From NCBI GenBank assembly GCA_021801255.1, contig JAJYYH010000036.1:248001-312000 (forward strand): 64,000 bases of DNA, given 5' to 3'. The translations under genes were made by a program, and so were the position numbers. Shown here piece after piece: positions 17,129 to 24,253 of this stretch; positions within the stretch are counted from its first letter, which is position 1; each line of letters starts with the position of its first letter. Under the pieces are notes generated by a model. The model searched no databases and was not told where the DNA came from. It saw nothing but the letters and a program-made list of their open reading frames with translations. Source of the stretch: Pseudomonadota bacterium (lineage in GTDB: Bacteria; Pseudomonadota; Alphaproteobacteria; Acetobacterales; Acetobacteraceae).

Positions 17129-17771
17129 GCTCGCCCGCGACAGCGCCAGTCTTAGCGCGAAACTCGCGGCCATCCGCGCCCACTATCGCACCAGCCCGCC
17201 CGGCATGGTGGCGGATATCGCGCAGGCGGTGCTCGGCGCCGTGCCGAACGATCTTCTGATGCGCGAGGTCTCGCTGCTGCGCGAGATCGAGGCGCTGGCC
17301 GGGGTGATCGCCGCGGCCAAGACGGAGATCGAGGCGCTGCGGGTCGATGACATCAACGCCAGCCACATCCCGTCGGCGACCGACGAACTCGACGCCATTG
17401 TCGCTCATACCGCGCTCGCGACCGAGGTCATCCTCGAGACCTGCGAGGCGCTCGATCAGGTCGCGGCGGGCGTCGGCGAGCCCTGTGCCGGCCAGATCCA
17501 GGAGGCGACCACGCGCATCTACGAGGCCTGCGGCTTCCAGGACATCACCGGGCAGCGGATCACCAAGGTGGTGCAGACGCTGAAGCGGATCGAGGCCAAG
17601 GTGGCGCAGATCATCTCGACATTTGCCCCGGGCCCGCGGGCCCGGCGCCGTCCGCCTGCCGCCATGGCACCCGCTGCCGCCGGCGGGGCCGATTTGCTGA
17701 ACGGCCCGCAATTGCCGGGTCTCGCCATGGCGCAATCCGAGATCGACCGCCTTCTCGCGGAGTTGGAATGA
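17121..17771 (+). CDS. cheZ: CheY phosphatase CheZ
   Basis: CheZ dephosphorylates CheY-P. The 216-residue helical protein carries the signature ACGFQDITGQRITKV, whose Gln corresponds to the catalytic Gln of enteric CheZ. The ATG at 17121 lies inside the cheY 3' end. The C-terminal region (from about residue 170) is Pro/Ala-rich and ends with SEIDRLLAELE, which resembles the CheY-tethering tail of CheZ. Pairing with cheY in one operon supports the call. Confidence 0.88.
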   Translation: MPKLARDSASLSAKLAAIRAHYRTSPPGMVADIAQAVLGAVPNDLLMREVSLLREIEALAGVIAAAKTEIEALRVDDINASHIPSATDELDAIVAHTALATEVILETCEALDQVAAGVGEPCAGQIQEATTRIYEACGFQDITGQRITKVVQTLKRIEAKVAQIISTFAPGPRARRRPPAAMAPAAAGGADLLNGPQLPGLAMAQSEIDRLLAELE

Positions 17772-20700
17772 TGCGTCTTTCCCTCGCCGCCGGTCTCGCC
17801 TTTCTCGCCTGGCATGGCACCGCGGCGGCAGAGAGCGCGGTTGATGTGCCGGTGCGGGTCGGCGAGCATGCCGGCTTCGGCCGTCTCGTGCTCGATTTCC
17901 CGGAAACCCCGGTCTGGCACCTGGAACGCCAGGGCGATCAGTTGATCCTGCATCTGCCCCCGACCGATCGCGTGAATTTTTCTGGCACGCCGCCGCGCAA
18001 TGTGCGCGCCATCGAGGGCGGGCTGGGCGAGGCGCGGATCGCGTTGGCACCGGGGGCGGCGATCCGGGTGACACGGCTTGGCACGCGGCTCGCCGTCGAT
18101 GTCACCGACCCGCCGGACGCCAAACACCCCGCGACGATCGCCATTCCCGCCGCCGCGACCACCGCCGCTGTGCCCGCGCCCCAGGCCCAGCGGCGGGCCG
18201 CGGCACATTCACGGTCGGCGCATCGAGGCCGGGCGATAAAATTCAAATCCGAGCCAGCGCAGGTGCCGCAAGCCCCACTTCTGGCCGCGACGGCGCCGCC
18301 GTCACCGCTCAGCGTGACGCCCGCGCCGCCGCCGCAACTGACCCGCGCCGATGCCTCGCCCGCCGATCTCCTCGGCGATCTCGCCAAGCCCCGCGACACC
18401 CCAGCGAGCGAATCTCCCGTCGGGCCAGCGGCGGACGCCCGCGAGGCGGCCCGGGAGCCGCAATCCTTCGCGGCACTGCCCGCGGCTCAGGCCATGGCGC
18501 CGCCCAGCGGCGAGGCGCCGCTCAATCTGGCCGCCAAGCGGATCACGCCTCCGGCCGAATGGGGTGGCGCCGGCATTCTCCTGCCGTTTGGCCCCGTCAC
18601 CGGGGCGGCGGCGTTCCGTCGGGGCAACGAGGCGCTGGTGGTCTTCGATGAGGTCCGGCCTATCGATCTTGCCGCCTTGCAGGGTGATGCGTTTTTCGGT
18701 CATGCGGTGGTCAGGGAATTGCCGACCGGCACCTTGCTGCGCCTGCCGCTCGCGCCCGAGGCGGCGCTCGCCTTGCAGCGCACGGGCGCGGGCTGGATGG
18801 TGGTGGAGACCGTGCGGCCGCCAGCGCTCGCCCCGATCAACCCGGCGACCCGCAACGCGGCGACAGGGGACGGTGTCACCGTCGTTCTGCCGGCGCAGGC
18901 GGCAGCGAAAATCGTGCCGCTGACCGATCCCGAGACCGGCAGCACGCTTCTGGTCGGCACGCAGCACGTATTTGGCCAGGGCGTGGCGGTCGCCCGGCAT
19001 GCGCCGGAATTCACCTTGCTGCCAAGCTGGATGGGCGTTGCGGTCGAGGCGCTGTCCGATCGGCCGGTGCTGGAAGTGGACATGAAAGGCTTCGTCCTCG
19101 GCGTCGATGGCGGGCGGCCCGGCCTTGCGGTTTCACCGATCCTGCCGGAGGCGACCGCGTTGGCGAATGCCGATGCCCTGACCCGACGCTTCGATTTCCC
19201 CGACCTGCCACGCGCCGCGCTGTTTCAGCGCCTGCAGGCGGCAACCGATGCCGCGGCCTCGGTACCAGAGCGGCAGCGCGCCGCGCCGCGGCGTGATGTC
19301 GCGGCAACAATGATCGCACTCGGCCTCGGGGTCGAGGCCCAGGCGGTCATGAACCTCACCATCGCCGAGGATCCCCGCGCGGCGGAGGAACCGACGACGA
19401 TCGGGCTTGCCTCCATCGCCGCCCTGGTCGCCGATCGCCCCGCCGAGGCGGCGGGGATCGATGATCCGCGGCTTGCGGGCAGCGACGAGGTGACACTGTG
19501 GCGCGCCGTGCGCCGCGCGATGCTCGGCGAGGGCGACCCGACCGCGGCCGCGAGCCTCGCCACCGTCGCGCCGCTGATCCTTTCCTACCCCACGGCACTG
19601 CGGCGGAAATTGCTGCCGCTGGCGGCCGAAACCATGGTACTCGGTGGCCAGACGACAGCGGCGGCGGCGCTGCTCGCGCACGCCGGGGACGACGACGGGG
19701 TTGCGCTCGCCCGCGGCATGCTCGCGGAAAAACAGGGTGACGCCAAGGCGGCGCTGGCCATCTACGACCAGTTGAGCGGGGCGCGCGATCGCCGGGTGCA
19801 TGCCCGCGCGGCCGTGCTGGCGGTTGAATTGCGGCGCGCGACCGGTGTGTTGAGCGCGGCCCAGGCCGCCGCTGCCGAGGACAAGCTGCTCTATGCCTGG
19901 CGCGGCGATGAGCACGAGGTGGCGGCGCGCCTGCACCTCGCCGATCTCCGCCAGCAGGCCGGGGAGTGGCGTCAGGCGCTCGCCCTCCTGCGCGAAAGCG
20001 AGACTATTTTTCCTGCCGACAAACCCCGCATTCATGCCCATCTCGCTGGTATTTTCGCCGCCCTGTTGCGCGATGATGCCGGCGCAACGCTCTCGCCCCT
20101 CGATCTGGTGACGCTGGTCGAGGAAAATACTGACCTGCTGCCCGAGGGCCCGGCCGGCGAAGCGCTGATCGCCCATTTTGCCGATCAGTTGAGCGCGCTC
20201 GATCTGCCTGGCCAGGCGGAACCGGTCTTCGACAAGCTGATGCTGAACGCCCCCACCCCAACAGCGCGGGCGGAGTTTGGCGCCCGTCTTGCCGCGCTCC
20301 GGCTCGACGAGCACGACTTCACCGGGGTTGAGGCGGCGCTCGACGCCTCCGCTGGCGAGGGTCTCTCTTCCGCTTTGATCGCCGCGCGCGCCCAGCTGGC
20401 GGCGCGAGCGGCGGCCGGCACGGGGGATCTCGCGCGGGCCATGGCGCTGCTCGCCGATCAGCACGGCGCCGCGGCCGACGAAACCCGCGCCGCCCTGCTG
20501 GAGGCCGCGCATGACTGGCCCGCGGCGGAGAAGGCGCTCGCCGCCTATGTCGATGAAACCTTGCCGAGCGATGGCCCGCTTACCGAAGGCCAGAGCCGCC
20601 TCGTGCTGCGCCTCGCCAGCGCCGCCGCGGAAGCCGGCGACGAGGCGACGCTTGGCGATCTCGCCCGCGGCTTTATGCCGCGCTTTCCTGCCGGGCCGCT

Positions 20701-20842
20701 GGCCGAGATGTTTCGTGTGCTGACCGAAAAACCGGTGCGCGGGGTCGCCGATCTGCCGCAAATCTCGAAGGAAATCGCGGCCGCACACGCCCTGCCCGTG
20801 GCTCTGCAGGCCATCGGCGGCGGCGCCTCGCGCGCGAATTAG
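17768..20842 (+). CDS. Large periplasmic TPR-like protein of the flagellar operon
   Basis: This 1024-residue protein has a signal peptide (about residues 1-21, ending AAAES). An AMIN-like beta segment follows (about 25-115, RLVLDFPETPVWHL and LAVDVTDP), then a long Ala/Pro-rich linker, a second beta-rich region (about 255-440) and a helical C-terminal half with tetratricopeptide-like repeats. The start overlaps cheZ by four bases, so it is translated with the chemotaxis genes. Comparable large TPR proteins end flagellar operons in other Rhodospirillales, but no function is established; a role in motor or stator assembly is inference from position. Confidence 0.65.
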   Translation: MMRLSLAAGLAFLAWHGTAAAESAVDVPVRVGEHAGFGRLVLDFPETPVWHLERQGDQLILHLPPTDRVNFSGTPPRNVRAIEGGLGEARIALAPGAAIRVTRLGTRLAVDVTDPPDAKHPATIAIPAAATTAAVPAPQAQRRAAAHSRSAHRGRAIKFKSEPAQVPQAPLLAATAPPSPLSVTPAPPPQLTRADASPADLLGDLAKPRDTPASESPVGPAADAREAAREPQSFAALPAAQAMAPPSGEAPLNLAAKRITPPAEWGGAGILLPFGPVTGAAAFRRGNEALVVFDEVRPIDLAALQGDAFFGHAVVRELPTGTLLRLPLAPEAALALQRTGAGWMVVETVRPPALAPINPATRNAATGDGVTVVLPAQAAAKIVPLTDPETGSTLLVGTQHVFGQGVAVARHAPEFTLLPSWMGVAVEALSDRPVLEVDMKGFVLGVDGGRPGLAVSPILPEATALANADALTRRFDFPDLPRAALFQRLQAATDAAASVPERQRAAPRRDVAATMIALGLGVEAQAVMNLTIAEDPRAAEEPTTIGLASIAALVADRPAEAAGIDDPRLAGSDEVTLWRAVRRAMLGEGDPTAAASLATVAPLILSYPTALRRKLLPLAAETMVLGGQTTAAAALLAHAGDDDGVALARGMLAEKQGDAKAALAIYDQLSGARDRRVHARAAVLAVELRRATGVLSAAQAAAAEDKLLYAWRGDEHEVAARLHLADLRQQAGEWRQALALLRESETIFPADKPRIHAHLAGIFAALLRDDAGATLSPLDLVTLVEENTDLLPEGPAGEALIAHFADQLSALDLPGQAEPVFDKLMLNAPTPTARAEFGARLAALRLDEHDFTGVEAALDASAGEGLSSALIAARAQLAARAAAGTGDLARAMALLADQHGAAADETRAALLEAAHDWPAAEKALAAYVDETLPSDGPLTEGQSRLVLRLASAAAEAGDEATLGDLARGFMPRFPAGPLAEMFRVLTEKPVRGVADLPQISKEIAAAHALPVALQAIGGGASRAN

Positions 20843-20894
20843 GGCTTGTGGAGAAATTATCGCGCCGAAATAAGACCAGGGCGCTGCCCTGGAC
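20841..20894. repeat. 54-base repeat, second copy
   Basis: AGGGCTTGTGGAGAAATTAT, continuing to CCAGGGCGCTGCCCTGG, matches 6781-6834 at 47 of 54 aligned positions with no gaps. Both copies directly follow the stop codon of a plus-strand gene, and the terminal palindrome could act as a terminator stem. Confidence 0.65.
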
Positions 20895-21473
20895 CCGCCA
20901 GTTCGCCGCCCGTGCCAGGATGGCGCACGGCCATCTGTCCCTCGTCCTCTCCGGCCAGCGCTAGCCCTCGCCGAAATTGCTGGCCCGGCTCCGGCAGGCG
21001 ATGATGCGGGGCGATGACCCAGCGCCTCATAAACCGGATCGACCAGACCCGCAGACGCACGAACGCAGGCAGCCAACCCGTCGCCCCCACCTTCACTCAT
21101 CACGCGGCCGTGAGTGGTTTCAAAATGGGAGCTGATTTGGCGATAGCTATATCCCGGCGAGGGGCGAAGCCCCTGGCCTGGTAATTACCATGCAGTAATT
21201 ATTTATCGACAGATCCTTAGCTCGATTTTCCGCATTTTTAGGAAAACATCAATAGAATCAGAATGTTAGCCAAATGGCTTTCGCGGTCTAACTTATTGAT
21301 AGATCGGTGTTTTCTCCGAAAATGCGGAAAGTCGAGCTTAGGTCTCTCATACGAGCGGCCATACAGAATGACCGTTGGTATCATTCTTCATTTGGCGCGC
21401 CGCCGCCCACCAACCCAGCGCGCTTTCTGTGGCGCGGGACCACGCGGCGTCGCCCCTTCCCCTTGGCCCCGGG
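20843..21473. other. Long intergenic region with several inverted repeats
   Basis: These 631 bases separate the TPR gene from the convergent comM. They hold the 54-base repeat shared with the gcl downstream region (20841-20894), a palindrome TAATTAC-N6-GTAATTA (21182-21201), a palindrome-like CGAGGGGCGAAGCCCCTGG near 21163, and a large inverted repeat (21214-21343). Open frames across it are not recognisable. Base composition falls sharply around 21180-21340. Confidence 0.6.
21214..21343. repeat. MITE-like element with long terminal inverted repeats
   Basis: The left arm (21214-21250, beginning TCCTTAGCTCGATTTTCCGC) and right arm (21306-21343, ending GAAAGTCGAGCTTAGG) are near-perfect reverse complements over about 35 bases, separated by a 55-base AT-rich core with no open frame. 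The size and layout fit a non-autonomous transposable element or a very long stem-loop. No transposase is in the window. Confidence 0.6.
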
Positions 21474-22964
21474 TCAGCTGCGGCCGGGGATGCGGTGGCG
21501 GAAGGCAAGAGCCTCGGCGATATGGCCGCGTTGGACGGTTTCGGCGGCCGCGAGATCGGCGATGCTACGTCCGACGCGGAGGATACGGGTGAAGCCGCGG
21601 GCCGAGAGTTTGAGCCGTTCAGCGGCCTGTTCGGCAAAGCTCTGTGCCTCGGCGGTCAGAGCGATCGCTCCAGGTTCGGCTTCGGCGTTCAGGGTGCCGG
21701 CGCGGGCGCGCTGACGGGCGCGGGCGGCAGCGATGCGCGCGGCGACGAGGACGGAAGATTCGCCCGCTGCCGCGCGCGAAAGTTCGGCCGGGGAGACCGG
21801 CTGCACCGCGACCGTGAGGTCGATGCGGTCGAGCAACGGGCCGCTGATGCGGTTCTGGTATTCCTCGCCGCAGCGCGGAGCGCGGGGGCATTCCCGCACG
21901 GTATCGCCGAGATGACCGCAGCGGCAGGGATTCATCGCGGCGACGAACTGAAACCGCGCGGGATAGGTGATGTGCGCGCTGGCGCGCGAGACCGTGGTGC
22001 GCCCGGCCTCCATCGGCTGGCGCAGCGCCTCCAGCGCCGGGCGGGGAAATTCCGGCAACTCGTCGAGAAACAGCACACCACGATGGGCGAGCGAGACCTC
22101 GCCGGGCTTGGCGCGCTGGCCGCCGCCGGTGAGCGCCGCCATCGAGGCCGAATGGTGCGGCTCGCGATAAGGCGGACGCATCAGCAGACGACCTTCGGCC
22201 AGCATGCCGGCGACCGAGTGGATCATGCTGACCTCGAGCGCCTCTTCCGGGGTGAGATCGGGCAGGAGGCCGGGCAGGCGGGCGGCGAGCATCGATTTGC
22301 CGGCGCCCGGCGGGCCGATGAGCAGGAGATTGTGGCTGCCCGCCGCGGCGATCTCGAGCGCCCGCTTGGCGCTCTCCATGCCCTTGACCTCGGCGAGATC
22401 GACCCCGCTCGCGGCCATCGCCGGCATTGCCGGCTCGGGCGGGCTCAGCATCTGGCTGCCGCGGAAATGGTTGATCAGCGAGAGCAGGTCGGGGGCGGCG
22501 AGAATCTCGACGCGCCCCGCCCAGGCTGCCTCGCCGCCCTGCTCGGCCGGGCAGATCAGGCCGAGATCGCGCGCCGCCGCCCCGATCGCCGCTGGCAGCA
22601 CGCCGGCCACCGGGGTCAGCCGGCCATCGAGCGAGAGTTCGCCGAGTGCCGCGAACTGCGCCATCTCCTCGGCCGGCAGCACCTCCATCGCGGCGAGCAC
22701 GCCGAGCGCGATCGGCAGATCGAAATGGCTGCCCTCCTTCAGGACATCGGCGGGGGCGAGATTGACCAGCACGCGCTTGGGCGGCAGTGCCAAACCCATA
22801 GCAGTGAGTGCGGCGCGCACGCGCTCGCGCGCTTCGCCCACCGCCTTGTCGGGCAGGCCGACCACCAGGAAGGCGGGCAAGCCGGGGGCAATCTGCACCT
22901 GCACCTCGACCGGCTGCGCCTCGATCCCGGAGAAGGCAAAGGCAGGAATCCGCGCGATGCTCAT
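21474..22964 (-). CDS. comM: Mg-chelatase-like AAA+ ATPase ComM (YifB)
   Basis: ComM is a hexameric helicase that promotes branch migration during natural transformation; YifB homologues are widespread. The 496-residue protein starts MSIARIPAFAFSGIEAQPV with a Lon-like N-domain to about residue 175. Walker A GPPGAGKS is near residue 220, the acidic segment LFLDELPEF near 300 and a zinc-type cysteine cluster (CRCGH and CPRAPRC) near 350. The ATG at 22964 is chosen by family N-terminus; the frame continues 27 codons further upstream without homology. Confidence 0.93.
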   Translation of the reverse strand: MSIARIPAFAFSGIEAQPVEVQVQIAPGLPAFLVVGLPDKAVGEARERVRAALTAMGLALPPKRVLVNLAPADVLKEGSHFDLPIALGVLAAMEVLPAEEMAQFAALGELSLDGRLTPVAGVLPAAIGAAARDLGLICPAEQGGEAAWAGRVEILAAPDLLSLINHFRGSQMLSPPEPAMPAMAASGVDLAEVKGMESAKRALEIAAAGSHNLLLIGPPGAGKSMLAARLPGLLPDLTPEEALEVSMIHSVAGMLAEGRLLMRPPYREPHHSASMAALTGGGQRAKPGEVSLAHRGVLFLDELPEFPRPALEALRQPMEAGRTTVSRASAHITYPARFQFVAAMNPCRCGHLGDTVRECPRAPRCGEEYQNRISGPLLDRIDLTVAVQPVSPAELSRAAAGESSVLVAARIAAARARQRARAGTLNAEAEPGAIALTAEAQSFAEQAAERLKLSARGFTRILRVGRSIADLAAAETVQRGHIAEALAFRHRIPGRS

Positions 22965-23076
22965 CCGCCGGGTGGCCGGAAGGAAAGGGGCGGGCGCCGC
23001 GGGGCAAGGGTCTGACGGGTCACATCGCTTTCCTGCACGATCCACGCCGATGCGCGCAAGCGGCTAAGTGAGGCGA

Positions 23077-23178
23077 ATGGTATTCCTGGTATGGTTGCTG
23101 CTCGGTCTGCTACTGCCCGCGCTATTGCCCGCTGGGCCGGCGGTGCTGTCACCGGCGCTCCCCTTCCCACCGCCGTAA
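23077..23178 (+). CDS. Possible 33-residue hydrophobic peptide
   Basis: The ATG follows GTGAGG at a suitable distance. It encodes a peptide starting MVFLVWLLLGLLLPALLPAG, almost entirely Leu, Ala, Val and Pro, which could span the membrane once. It stands alone upstream of the oxidation island. No homology can be judged at this length, and a chance frame is quite possible. Confidence 0.25.
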   Translation: MVFLVWLLLGLLLPALLPAGPAVLSPALPFPPP

Positions 23179-23406
23179 TACCCAATAAAACATAACAAGA
23201 CAAAGCAACGAGTCTGTCCTGTTTTGCGCCGCACCAGAAAATCCCGGGAGGCTGGCGGGAAGACGCGGATTTTATTTCGGGCTCTGAAATAAATTCATCG
23301 AATGGTGCTGGACAGCTATCGGATGATCGGCTAGCCTTCTGCCATATCAGGTCAGCCGGGCGAGAACAGCGGCGAAACAGGCAAGCAATGCCTGGATAAA
23401 GATCGG

Positions 23407-23583
23407 ATGTGGTGGGGAAAAAAGACGTCGGTGAACATGCGTTCGTGGCTGCCGGATCCCGCTGAGCGGGGCGATATCCGTGGCGCGGTCGCGGTATTTG
23501 CAAAATCCGCGGGTGGTGGTTGGCTTTTTGCCGTGCGCGGCAAGAAAGTCTTCCCTGCTTGCGGCCGCAGATCGGGGAGTTAA
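23407..23583 (+). CDS. Possible 58-residue basic peptide
   Basis: This ATG frame ends with TAA three bases before the GTG of the Rieske gene, which would suit translational coupling. The peptide starts MWWGKKTSVNMRSW, is rich in Gly, Lys and Arg, and has no recognisable domain. Its only support is position and spacing. Confidence 0.22.
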   Translation: MWWGKKTSVNMRSWLPDPAERGDIRGAVAVFAKSAGGGWLFAVRGKKVFPACGRRSGS

Positions 23584-23586
23584 GGC

Positions 23587-24180
23587 GTGACGGAACGTGA
23601 CGGGTGTCGGGTGTGGAACATGAAATGGCGGCGGCGGCGCATGGTCGGAGGAGGCTTGGCGCTCGCCGCGGGTCTCGCCACCGGTCTCGCCCCGGGCGCG
23701 CGCGCCGAGGATCCGAGCGAGATGCCGCCGCAGCCGGGCGATCGGCTGGTGTTTCTCACCGGGCCCAAGAAGGGCACGGCGATCAAGCCCGATGACCTGC
23801 CGCTCGGCGGCCCACAGGCCCAGGCCTATCCGGCGAGCCCGGAGGGCGTGCTGCGTGAGGGCTCGCGGCTCAATTTGCTGATCGTCGCGCGTTTCGACCC
23901 GGCACAGCTCGCCCCCGAGACGCTGGCGCGGGCGACGGATGGCGTTGTCGCCTATTCCGGCGTTTGCACCCATCAGGCCTGCCCGGTGAATGCGTGGTCG
24001 GACGAGCAGAAGATGGCGGTCTGTTCGTGTCATGGTTCGACCTACGATTTGCGCGATGGCGCGAAACTGGTGTTCGGGCCAGCGCCGCACGCGCTCGCGG
24101 CATTGCCGCTCAAGCGCGCTGATGACGTCCTGGTGGTCGCCGACAAATTCACCCGCCATGTCGGCGGGGAGATGATGTGA
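23587..24180 (+). CDS. Exported Rieske [2Fe-2S] protein
   Basis: This is a small Rieske electron-transfer protein. Counting from the GTG at 23587, cluster ligands are Cys127 and His129 (CTH) and Cys146 and His149 (CSCH), with Cys132 and Cys148 placed for the disulfide typical of high-potential bc1-type Rieske proteins. A Tat-like signal RRRRMVGGG precedes an Ala/Gly/Leu segment and AGARA cleavage site near residue 40. An ATG at 23620 would give 186 residues and keep the signal. No cytochrome b or c1 gene is adjacent; the next gene is a PQQ dehydrogenase, for which it may be an electron acceptor (inference). Confidence 0.85.
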   Translation: MTERDGCRVWNMKWRRRRMVGGGLALAAGLATGLAPGARAEDPSEMPPQPGDRLVFLTGPKKGTAIKPDDLPLGGPQAQAYPASPEGVLREGSRLNLLIVARFDPAQLAPETLARATDGVVAYSGVCTHQACPVNAWSDEQKMAVCSCHGSTYDLRDGAKLVFGPAPHALAALPLKRADDVLVVADKFTRHVGGEMM

Positions 24181-24195
24181 GGCGGCGGCATTTCG

Positions 24196-24224
24196 TTGCG
24201 TACGCTCGTTCGATGTGATATAGT
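24196..24224 (+). promoter_or_regulatory. Sigma-70-type promoter for the PQQ dehydrogenase gene
   Basis: TTGCGT (24196-24201) and TATAGT (24219-24224) are separated by exactly 17 bases, predicting a start near 24231 and a leader of about 23 bases with GGGAGAGA before the ATG. It would allow the dehydrogenase to be expressed separately from the Rieske gene. Confidence 0.45.
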
Positions 24225-24253
24225 AACAATATAACCAACATGGGAGAGAAATC

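Larger units (their letters stand above)
22965..23586. other. Divergent region between comM and the Rieske gene
   Basis: These 622 bases are less GC-rich than the surroundings and contain no recognisable conserved gene. Two short plus-strand frames with plausible starts are listed separately (23077-23178 and 23407-23583). The 3' half must hold the promoter of the oxidation island; no clear -35/-10 pair is evident. Confidence 0.45.

Noticed and set aside
19133-21103. 656-codon minus-strand frame opposite the TPR gene
   Set aside because: Its composition is a shadow of the plus-strand coding frame; the plus gene has a signal peptide and overlaps cheZ in operon fashion.
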